Shown here piece after piece: positions 1 to 5,756 of a stretch of DNA of 7,140 bases. Origin of the DNA: Treponema sp. (GTDB lineage Bacteria > Spirochaetota > Spirochaetia > Treponematales > Breznakiellaceae); NCBI GenBank assembly GCA_031278025.1, contig JAITLF010000280.1, forward strand, positions 1 to 7,140, written 5' to 3'. Positions within the stretch are counted from its first letter, which is position 1. Each line of letters starts with the position of its first letter. The translations under genes and the position numbers were made by a program. A model generated the notes under the pieces. That model worked only from the letters and a program-made list of their open reading frames with translations, was not told where the DNA came from and searched no databases.

Positions 1-130
1 GATCAAGAATGCTCCATTCTTGATCAAGAATGCTCCATTCTTGATCAGGAGCGCTCCATTCTTGATCAGGAGCGCTCCATTCTTGATCAGGAGCGCTCCA
101 TTTCTGATCAGGAATACTCATTGTTCGATC
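1..130. repeat. 21-bp palindromic tandem repeat array, six units
   Basis: Six consecutive 21-bp units start at 1, 22, 43, 64, 85 and 106, followed by one more GATC at 127. Units 1 and 2 are identical. Together with the next GATC each forms an inverted repeat with 11-bp arms (GATCAAGAATG and CATTCTTGATC) around a CTC loop. Units 3-5 carry a changed left arm (GATCAGGAGCG), which breaks that long stem but creates the 10-bp palindrome GGAGCGCTCC. Unit 6 is degenerate. GATC occurs seven times at exact 21-bp spacing. The array begins about 16 bp past the stop codon of the last operon gene and runs off the left edge, so its full size is unknown. It has no spacers and no T-run typical of an intrinsic terminator. 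A structured 3' end, a protein-binding array or an expanding minisatellite are all possible. Confidence 0.93.
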
Positions 131-142
131 GGAAAGGCGCCG

Positions 143-2137
143 TTATGCCTCCGCCGCTGTTTTGCCGCCGTCCCCGTCTTTTACCGCGTAGGCTTCAAAG
201 GTGTCCCCCAAGCCCAATACCCGGCTTATCCCATCCACAATGCGGTAAAGCAGCCCGCGCTTTTCTCCCAAACGTTTTCCAATGAGGGGAAACCGTTCCG
301 GGTGATGGCCGGTTACGACGATTTCCTTCACCGAAAATCCGTACAGGGCAAGGGCCTTTTTAAGACGGCGGGGATCCCACAGGGTAACGTGATCCCCCGG
401 GCTTTTTTCAAGGAAACGGGTACGGGATTTCCGGCCGGAAATGCCCGAAATTGACGGGGTCGAGAAGGCCAAAACCCCGCCGGGCCGCAGGAGCCGGCGT
501 ATCTCCCGCAGCGCCCCGGCGGCGTCCCCCAGATGTTCTATGACGTACCAGAGGGTAACGGCGTCAAACGCGCCGTCCTGAAACTCCCGGCGGGACGGAT
601 CGGGAAAAAATCCCGCCACCGCGGGGATTTTGAACCGGTCCCTGACATACCGGACGGCAGCTTCCGCGGGGTCTATGCCCAGGGGAGAAAAACCGCCTTC
701 CGCCGCGGCGGCCAGAAAGGGGCCGTAGGCGCAGCCGATGTCAAGCAGCCGGGGCCCGGTTTTGTTTTTTTTCCCCGTTCCTTGGGTACCGGCTGTTTTG
801 TGGGGAGAAGAAGAGAGCAGGCGCCGGATACGGCGGAGCCTGATCTTACCGGCCTGTTTCAGGTTCGGGAAATCCTCAATATATGTTTTTCCATATTGCC
901 GGCGGTAAAACTCAAAATAGTAGTCTTCCGCGTATTCAAGGGGCGGCGGCGAAAGGCGGAGCAGGTAGACCATGCCGCACCGCGGGCACCGGCGGTAGGT
1001 CCGTTCCGGGAAACGGGCCACGACCGGGTGATCCTGCCGGCGTTCCTTCCCGCAGACCGGGCATACCACCGGGCAGTATGCCGAAAGGCGGGGGATGAAC
1101 CCGGCAAGAAGACCGCCCAGGCTCACCGGCGCCGGCGTATCCAGGCCGTATTTCGCCGCCGCGGATGCGGACCGCCCGGCAATGGCTTCCAGGGCCGGGC
1201 GGTTCAGGAGGCCCCCGGCCCCTTCGCCGGATTTCCCGTTTTGACGGGTGCGGTAAACGTACCGGTTGAGCCGCGCGATCCCTTTCTGCCCGGTTCCGGC
1301 GGAGACAAACCCCGCATGACGGGCCAGCTTTTCATGGTACGGGGTGGGGGAAAGAAGCAGTACCGGCGTCCCCGCATGGAGGGCCTCAAAAGCGGTAAGC
1401 CCGAAGTGGGTTATCACCAGGTCATAGGACGCAAGGGTCTCCTTCAGGTTTGGAAAAGCCTGCTGAAAACGGACCATGCCCCCCTCAAACCCGCCGGGGG
1501 GCGTGTGGGGCGTTTGCCGCAGGGGTCCGCGGACGGCGGTAACCAGGACCGGGGGTGCGGCATCCTGGGGGTGCGGGCCTTCTTCAGCGCGCCGCGCTTC
1601 AGACAGGGCCCGGCAGAGGGGCAGGGTAAGCCCTTCGGGATCCTCAGCGCCAAAACTTACCAGTATCTTGAACGGCGCCGGAGGGGGATTGAAAGAGACC
1701 GGTTCCTGCCGCCGGGTTTTGGGCAGGGGGATAAGGGCGGGAGCGCCGCGGTTTGCCGGGAAACGGTTCGGAAGGCCGGGCAGGATGTCCAGGAGGAAGT
1801 CAAAGCCCTTCCGGGCAGGCCCTCCCTCGTCTATGCCGATGAGGGGACCCAGGGCGGCCCAGCGGTCAAGTTCTTTTCGGGAGGTTTTGAACCGGTCCAG
1901 GATGATCCAGTCCCAGGGACGGCGGAGTTCTTCTTCCCTATCGATGATACCGTTGAGGGACGCCTCCGAAATAAGGGGGGCAAGCTCTTCTTCCCATTCC
2001 CGCATAGCTTCCGCGGGGATGAAGAGCCGGACGTTCTTGCCCAGGGAGCGGAGTTCCCGGACCAGGGCGGCGGAACGAACCAGGTGTCCCCCTCCCCTGC
2101 CTGCGCCATAGGCGGGAACAACAAGGATGCCCGTCAT
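143..2137 (-). CDS. SpsG/PseG-like sugar-nucleotide domain fused to zinc-ribbon SAM methyltransferase
   Basis: This 664-residue protein appears to be a two-part fusion. Residues 1-345 resemble SpsG/PseG, the GT-B-fold family that removes UDP from UDP-diacetamido-trideoxyhexoses in pseudaminic acid synthesis, though some members act as glycosyltransferases. Visible support is GRGGGHLVRS (14-23), with His18 where PseG has its catalytic histidine, WIILDRF (77-83), ILVSFGAEDPEGLT (158-171) and THFGLTAFEALHAGTPVLL (243-261). Residues 355-390 hold two cysteine pairs (Cys359/Cys362 and Cys384/Cys387, with an extra Cys355), a likely zinc ribbon of the kind found before C-type methyltransferases. Residues 462-615 are a class I methyltransferase: LLDIGCAYG (464-472), GIDPAE (487-492), FDAVTLWYVIEHL (524-536) and LRPGGVLAFSTP (550-561). 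Low-complexity inserts lie near 181-195 and 444-461. The ATG overlaps the spsF stop by 4 bp (ATGA). Ribosome binding looks weak (GGAA 8 nt upstream), consistent with coupling. The exact substrate and whether the N-terminal half is a hydrolase or a transferase are unknown. Confidence 0.88.
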   Translation of the reverse strand: MTGILVVPAYGAGRGGGHLVRSAALVRELRSLGKNVRLFIPAEAMREWEEELAPLISEASLNGIIDREEELRRPWDWIILDRFKTSRKELDRWAALGPLIGIDEGGPARKGFDFLLDILPGLPNRFPANRGAPALIPLPKTRRQEPVSFNPPPAPFKILVSFGAEDPEGLTLPLCRALSEARRAEEGPHPQDAAPPVLVTAVRGPLRQTPHTPPGGFEGGMVRFQQAFPNLKETLASYDLVITHFGLTAFEALHAGTPVLLLSPTPYHEKLARHAGFVSAGTGQKGIARLNRYVYRTRQNGKSGEGAGGLLNRPALEAIAGRSASAAAKYGLDTPAPVSLGGLLAGFIPRLSAYCPVVCPVCGKERRQDHPVVARFPERTYRRCPRCGMVYLLRLSPPPLEYAEDYYFEFYRRQYGKTYIEDFPNLKQAGKIRLRRIRRLLSSSPHKTAGTQGTGKKNKTGPRLLDIGCAYGPFLAAAAEGGFSPLGIDPAEAAVRYVRDRFKIPAVAGFFPDPSRREFQDGAFDAVTLWYVIEHLGDAAGALREIRRLLRPGGVLAFSTPSISGISGRKSRTRFLEKSPGDHVTLWDPRRLKKALALYGFSVKEIVVTGHHPERFPLIGKRLGEKRGLLYRIVDGISRVLGLGDTFEAYAVKDGDGGKTAAEA

Positions 2138-2889
2138 ACCATCGGTTCCACGGCGGCCATCCCCACGGGGGCGGCCCCGGCGGATTTCCCCCGGATTCTC
2201 CGGCAGGTTTCCCTGATCGTCTTCCCCCGGTACCGCGCCGGCCTTTCATCCCCCGGCGATTGCCCGCCCGTGGTTTCCGTAAGCCCCCGGTAGAGGGCTT
2301 CCGCCCGGCTAAAGTCCTCAGGCGTGTCTACGGTAAGCCGCATGGCAGGGTCCTGCCAAACCACGGGCGCCAGGGGACGGTGAAGGAGGAACAATTCCGG
2401 GCGGGCATAGAGGTACGGACAGACATGCTCCCGGTCCTGGGGGGATTCCGATTCCCGTTCCGCCCGCAGCAGGGCCTCGCTCGTAACGGACTCGACCCCG
2501 GACCCGTGGGGAATACCGGCGTACCCCGCGTAATCCGCACCCAGGGCTTCGGCTTCCGTGTTAAGAGCCTCCGCGGCGTCAATGAAGACAAAGGGATTGT
2601 CCCCGGTTGCCCGGATAATACGCTCCATCTTGAATTGACGGACGGCGATACAAAACCGGGCAAGTACGTCTTCTTTGGGACCGGCAACCAGCTCAAAGCC
2701 CGCTTCTTCGGCCAGAGGACTGAACGCGGCGGTGCAGTCTTCCGGACAGGCCAGAATGCGGAGGTCCGCCTTCAGGCAGTTCAGGGCTTCCATGACCCGG
2801 AAAACCAGGGGGCGTCCTCCCAAGAGCAGGAGGGATTTTCCGTAAAGCCGCCGGGAATCCAGCCGGGCCTGTAAAACGACGGCGGTCAT
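2134..2889 (-). CDS. spsF: SpsF-family cytidylyltransferase
   Basis: A 251-residue GT-A-fold nucleotidyltransferase of the SpsF (spore coat polysaccharide) type, related to CMP-sugar synthetases. It probably joins CTP to an acidic or unusual sugar in the cytoplasm. Visible signatures, in order: VVLQARLDSRRLYGKSLLLLG (4-24, the family's QAR-GS-RLPGK nucleotide loop), RILACPED (44-51), GPKEDVLARF (70-79), IIRATGDNPFV (91-101, the metal-site GD-P), HGSGVESVTSEALLRAE (128-144) and REHVCPYLYARP (153-164), then LTVDTPEDF (185-193). The length is normal for the family, with about 45 residues of charged tail after the last motif. Two small departures from the usual loop are Asp11 for Gly and Tyr16 for Pro. 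The start overlaps the upstream stop by 4 bp (ATGA), with AGGA 6 nt before the ATG. Family membership is firm. The sugar substrate cannot be read from sequence, and a true pseudaminate or legionaminate cytidylyltransferase would be a different branch. Confidence 0.9.
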   Translation of the reverse strand: MTAVVLQARLDSRRLYGKSLLLLGGRPLVFRVMEALNCLKADLRILACPEDCTAAFSPLAEEAGFELVAGPKEDVLARFCIAVRQFKMERIIRATGDNPFVFIDAAEALNTEAEALGADYAGYAGIPHGSGVESVTSEALLRAERESESPQDREHVCPYLYARPELFLLHRPLAPVVWQDPAMRLTVDTPEDFSRAEALYRGLTETTGGQSPGDERPARYRGKTIRETCRRIRGKSAGAAPVGMAAVEPMV

Positions 2890-4055
2890 GGTTTTTCCTG
2901 CACTTTCGGTATCAGCAGGTTCCCGATCCTGAATTTCCGCGTTCCCTTTCCGGCATTCGTCCGTTCCGCCTCCGCGGATTTTTCGTCCCCCTTTACGGCG
3001 GGGATGCCATTTCCCCCCTTAGTAACTCCCTTTTCCCCGGCAGCTTCAGGTTCCCCGATCATTCCGTTTTCGGGATACTCCCAAAGATCGGTAAGGCCGC
3101 GGGCATCCCGGCGGAAACGGAATTTGTTTTCCGCCACCCAGCGCCGGCTCTGGGAAAAGTTGTCCCACGCCTGGAAAGGCCCTTCCCCGGAATAAAAGAA
3201 ATACCGGGAGAAACGCCGCAGGGGAATGGCGGCGGCGTCCCCGTTGAACACGGGGGCTATGTTTTTCAGGTAAAAACGCCGGTAATCTTTGTCTACCGTG
3301 CTGTCCCGCGGAGCTACCTCGCCGTTATACGAAAGCCGGATAAGCCGGGTTGACTGAATGGTTTCCCCCCACAGATGGGCGCGGAAACCAAAATCCATAA
3401 GCTGCCAATAAGTACTCGAAAGGCCGCAGTCAAAGCCGCCCAACTTGACAAACCGGTCCCGGTCGTACACCCCTACCCCGTCGAAGGGATACAGGGAAGG
3501 CGTACCTTCTTTTGAAGGCGTAAGGAACAGGTTCCGCACCGTTTGCCGGTCAATATCCGGGGCCGTAAGGGTAGGGAGAATTTGAAACTGCCCGTTTTGA
3601 ATCACCGGGATCGTACAAAGCCGCCTGCCCGCATGGACATCCCCCATCTTGCTCAACTCTTCACTGGTATAGAAGAGCCGTTCCGCCATCCGCGCCGCTT
3701 CCCCGTTGAGGATGCGCAGGTCGTTCCACAGCACAAAGAAGAGGGGGCTGGTTAGTTCCGAGACCGCCAGGTTGATCTGCTCCCCCAGGTTTATCGCGTC
3801 CTTCAGGAGGATGAACTTGACAAAGGGAAACCGCCCGGAAAGCTCATCCACATCGTAGCGTTCCTCCGGCGTTTCCACCGAGACGATATAATCGAACTTT
3901 GTCTTTTCCAGTTCCTGAAAAAGGGTACGCCGGGGATATCGCCCCCCCCGGTTCAGAAGTATCGCCGACAGTCCCGTAAACGCGGCCCGGGTTGCTCCCC
4001 CCACCACCGTATACGAGGACGAGGGAAGGCTAAAAATTGAAGGTATAGTATTCAT
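2886..4055 (-). CDS. GT-A-like (family 2-type) glycosyltransferase domain protein
   Basis: A 389-residue cytoplasmic protein with no signal peptide or membrane segment. The pattern is that of a GT-A glycosyltransferase. FDYIVSVETPEERYD (54-68) precedes a segment with NLGEQINLAVSELTSPLFFV (89-108), the position where family 2 enzymes have N-G-x-N followed by hydrophobic strand residues. WNDLRILN (110-117) stands where the metal-binding acidic motif is expected. LYPFDGVGVYDRDRFVKLGGFD (188-209) and TYWQLMDFGFRAHLWG (215-230) resemble the GGFDE and W-D-DLGLRA blocks of that family. No classical DXD is seen, so catalysis is unproven. Residues 331-375 are a charged, Gly/Lys/Glu-rich, probably disordered tail. 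I chose the ATG at 4055 rather than one at 4154 because GGGGA lies 5 nt upstream and the overlap with the radical SAM gene is then only 26 bp, not 125. The gene overlaps spsF by 4 bp. The donor and acceptor are unknown. Confidence 0.78.
   Translation of the reverse strand: MNTIPSIFSLPSSSYTVVGGATRAAFTGLSAILLNRGGRYPRRTLFQELEKTKFDYIVSVETPEERYDVDELSGRFPFVKFILLKDAINLGEQINLAVSELTSPLFFVLWNDLRILNGEAARMAERLFYTSEELSKMGDVHAGRRLCTIPVIQNGQFQILPTLTAPDIDRQTVRNLFLTPSKEGTPSLYPFDGVGVYDRDRFVKLGGFDCGLSSTYWQLMDFGFRAHLWGETIQSTRLIRLSYNGEVAPRDSTVDKDYRRFYLKNIAPVFNGDAAAIPLRRFSRYFFYSGEGPFQAWDNFSQSRRWVAENKFRFRRDARGLTDLWEYPENGMIGEPEAAGEKGVTKGGNGIPAVKGDEKSAEAERTNAGKGTRKFRIGNLLIPKVQEKP
2894..2899 (-). promoter_or_regulatory. 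Shine-Dalgarno site of spsF
   Basis: The minus strand reads AGGAAA inside the end of the upstream glycosyltransferase gene. The AGGA core sits 6 nt before the ATG at 2889. Combined with the ATGA stop/start overlap, it supports this start and translational coupling. Confidence 0.6.
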
Positions 4056-5628
4056 CACATTCCCCGCATATTTCTTTGTACCGGCCTGCACAATGTTCCC
4101 GGTACCGTTCTTCTCCCTGCTCCCATATTTCCTCAAGCGGTTCATCAAACACACTCCGGCGCCCGCTTCCTTGCAAGACCGAAAGATCCTCCCGGCAGAG
4201 GGAAACCCGTCCGTCTATCAAAATATTCATGTCCCTCATAAGATGCCAACAGGGATGACGCCGTACCGGAGAAAGGTCCGCGGCCTGCTTTTGCGGCAAA
4301 AACCCGCAAAAATCATCGTACTTTTGAATGATGACCCTTGCCCCCCGGTCCTTCCAGGAACGGTAAAACGTTTCTACGTCGTCTTCCGCACCCGTATGCC
4401 GCACCGCCTGAACATAGGCATCCTGAGGAAAAAGCGAAACAAGAGCCGCGGCGGTTCCCACCGCTTCCTCAAAGCCGGGCCCCCGAACCTCCCCGTACCG
4501 CTCCTTCCCCGCCGCATCCAGGGACACAATCCAGGACAGGGGGCCGGGGGGCGCCGTCCAGGGCCTAAAGGGCCGGTCTTCCCGGACCAAATCCGCCAGG
4601 GCCTCAAGTTCCCCCCGCTTCCACCCTATGCCGGACGTCTCGATGATAAGGCAGAGGCTCTCCCGGCGGGCAAGAACCATGCGGATAAGCTCCGTCTTTT
4701 GGGGATGCAGGGCAAGTTCCCCCCACAGGGAAAGATCGATGACCGCGTCGCCGGAAAAGGCAATGATACGGTCCAAAAGCCCCTCAAAGCGGGCGGGATC
4801 CATAAAGTCCCGCCGGGCCTGGACCGCTTCCCCCCCCGGCCCCGTAAACCGGGGATAGGGACACATGGCGCAGGCCTGGGGGCAGGGACCGGACACCTGA
4901 ACGGCGTAAAAAGCGGGCAGGGTCCGCAGCAGTTCCGGCTTTCCGGCGATACCCTGTTCTATGCCGGCGGCGCCGGCAGCGCCCGCAGCCTGAAACCGGG
5001 TAAGAAGGAGGAGGTTGCGCCGGGAGTCGGCGGTAAGGCTCACCCGGTGGGACCGCAGGTCAACCGGGGAAATCTCCGTCTCTATATCAAAGGCGTTGAT
5101 GTCCTTCTGGATCACCTGAAAAAGGGCGTCCCGGTTCACCGGGCCCCCGTCCCCCTCGGCTAACGCCGCAAGAATCCCCACGGCGGAAGGCGCTGCTACC
5201 TCCGGGGCAAGGCCGTAGGGCCAGCCGTCGGCATAGGAATACTCCGCCGCGTAGCGGCGATGCCGTTCCGCCACCCTTGCTGCCAGGTCCCTATCCAAAA
5301 ACGGGGCATCCGCCCAGGCAAAGTAGAGGAGCTCGAAGGGCCGGGAAAGTTCTGCCAGGGTACGGAGCAGGGTTTTCACGTTCAGCTCCGGGAGCACACG
5401 GATTTCCGCCCCCTTAGCCCCTTGAGCGGCGGCAAAACCGGAAGCTCCTGCAAGGCGTTCAAAATCCGCGCCAACCAGGATCACCGTTTTAGTTACATCG
5501 GGAAAGGAGGAAGCCTTTTTAAGGGCCATAGTCAGGGCGCATACCGCTTCCCCCGATTCCGCAGCCAGAACCTTTTCAAAGGCCGCCTTGCGGAGACTTC
5601 CCCCATATAATACGGCTAGGGCATTCAT
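4030..5628 (-). CDS. spiro-SPASM radical SAM protein with N-terminal SpsF-like domain
   Basis: A 532-residue protein in two parts. Residues 1-200 look like a nucleotidyltransferase (GT-A) domain related to SpsF: YGGSLRKAAFEKVL (8-21) falls where SpsF has its QAR-GS-RLPGK loop, AWADAPFLD (104-112) matches the GD-PLID block, and YADGWPYGLAPEV (132-144) matches FPDGLDVEV. The loop residues needed for nucleotide transfer are poorly kept, so this domain may only bind. Residues 240-440 form the radical SAM domain, with CX3CX2C at Cys249, Cys253 and Cys256, LSLWGELALHP (299-309) and WIVSLDAAGKERYG (366-379). The C-terminal SPASM domain carries Cys460, Cys478, Cys513, Cys521 and Cys524, with NILIDGRVSLC and LEEIWEQG between, so auxiliary Fe-S clusters are expected. 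The start at 5628 is where homology-like sequence begins. Upstream in this frame is arginine-rich shadow of the neighbouring repeat gene. No clear ribosome binding site precedes the ATG. First gene of the cassette. Substrate unknown. Confidence 0.88.
   Translation of the reverse strand: MNALAVLYGGSLRKAAFEKVLAAESGEAVCALTMALKKASSFPDVTKTVILVGADFERLAGASGFAAAQGAKGAEIRVLPELNVKTLLRTLAELSRPFELLYFAWADAPFLDRDLAARVAERHRRYAAEYSYADGWPYGLAPEVAAPSAVGILAALAEGDGGPVNRDALFQVIQKDINAFDIETEISPVDLRSHRVSLTADSRRNLLLLTRFQAAGAAGAAGIEQGIAGKPELLRTLPAFYAVQVSGPCPQACAMCPYPRFTGPGGEAVQARRDFMDPARFEGLLDRIIAFSGDAVIDLSLWGELALHPQKTELIRMVLARRESLCLIIETSGIGWKRGELEALADLVREDRPFRPWTAPPGPLSWIVSLDAAGKERYGEVRGPGFEEAVGTAAALVSLFPQDAYVQAVRHTGAEDDVETFYRSWKDRGARVIIQKYDDFCGFLPQKQAADLSPVRRHPCWHLMRDMNILIDGRVSLCREDLSVLQGSGRRSVFDEPLEEIWEQGEERYREHCAGRYKEICGECDEYYTFNF
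4061..4065 (-). promoter_or_regulatory. Shine-Dalgarno site deciding the glycosyltransferase start
   Basis: GGGGA on the minus strand is separated by 5 nt from the ATG at 4055, inside the last codons of the radical SAM gene. This is the reason for preferring that start over the ATG at 4154. Confidence 0.55.
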
Positions 5629-5629
5629 A

Positions 5630-5643
5630 CGATAAAAATATCG
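5630..5643. promoter_or_regulatory. AT-rich palindrome abutting the radical SAM start codon
   Basis: CGATAAAAATATCG reads as 5-bp arms (CGATA and TATCG) around AAAA and ends one base before the ATG at 5628. It is strikingly AT-rich in a GC-rich setting. It replaces the expected ribosome binding site and could be an operator, part of a -10 region for a short-leader transcript, or chance. No convincing -35 hexamer is visible upstream. Confidence 0.35.
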
Positions 5644-5670
5644 GCATTTGACGGCGAAACGTGAGACTCC

Positions 5671-5712
5671 GCGGGGCTCCGCCCGGAACCGGCGGGGCTC
5701 CGCCCCCGGACC
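5671..5712. repeat. Two 21-bp GC-rich direct repeats with hairpin potential
   Basis: The 14-mer GCGGGGCTCCGCCC occurs at 5671-5684 and again at 5692-5705, exactly 21 bp apart. On the minus strand the second copy forms a perfect GGGGC-GGA-GCCCC hairpin (5694-5706), and the first gives a 4-bp version. They lie between the repeat-protein gene and the operon. They may be a dispersed intergenic element or a 3'-end structure. Confidence 0.75.
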
Positions 5713-5718
5713 CCTGCT

Positions 5719-5737
5719 GGGAGGCCCTAGGCCCCCC
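5719..5737 (-). terminator. Candidate hairpin terminator of the beta-helix gene
   Basis: On the minus strand, GGGGGGCC-TAG-GGCCTCCC forms an 8-bp stem (one G-U wobble) with a 3-nt loop, starting 19 nt after the TAG at 5757-5759. No U-run follows, so it is not a textbook intrinsic terminator. It may act with the adjacent 5671-5712 hairpins or protect the mRNA end. Confidence 0.4.
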
Positions 5738-5756
5738 TCCGCTAAAATTGATACGG

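Noticed and set aside
1..130. CRISPR array
   Set aside because: Units are directly abutting 21-mers with no unique spacers and no cas genes nearby.
1..142. Intrinsic terminator for the operon within the palindromic array
   Set aside because: Stems are present but no U-run follows any of them on the minus strand, so I did not call a terminator.
20..454. Plus-strand frame beginning with a seven-residue repeat (IRSAPFL)
   Set aside because: The repeat is simply the 21-bp palindromic array read in frame, and the rest is antisense to the C-terminus of the methyltransferase.
533..2293. 586-residue open frame on the plus strand
   Set aside because: It lies antisense to the SpsG-methyltransferase gene and the 3' end of spsF, both of which show clear family motifs. 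Its translation is Gly/Arg/Pro-rich with no recognisable domain, as expected from GC-rich third positions.
4093..5163. 356-residue plus-strand frame
   Set aside because: Antisense shadow of the radical SAM gene, Pro/Arg/Gly-rich with no motif.
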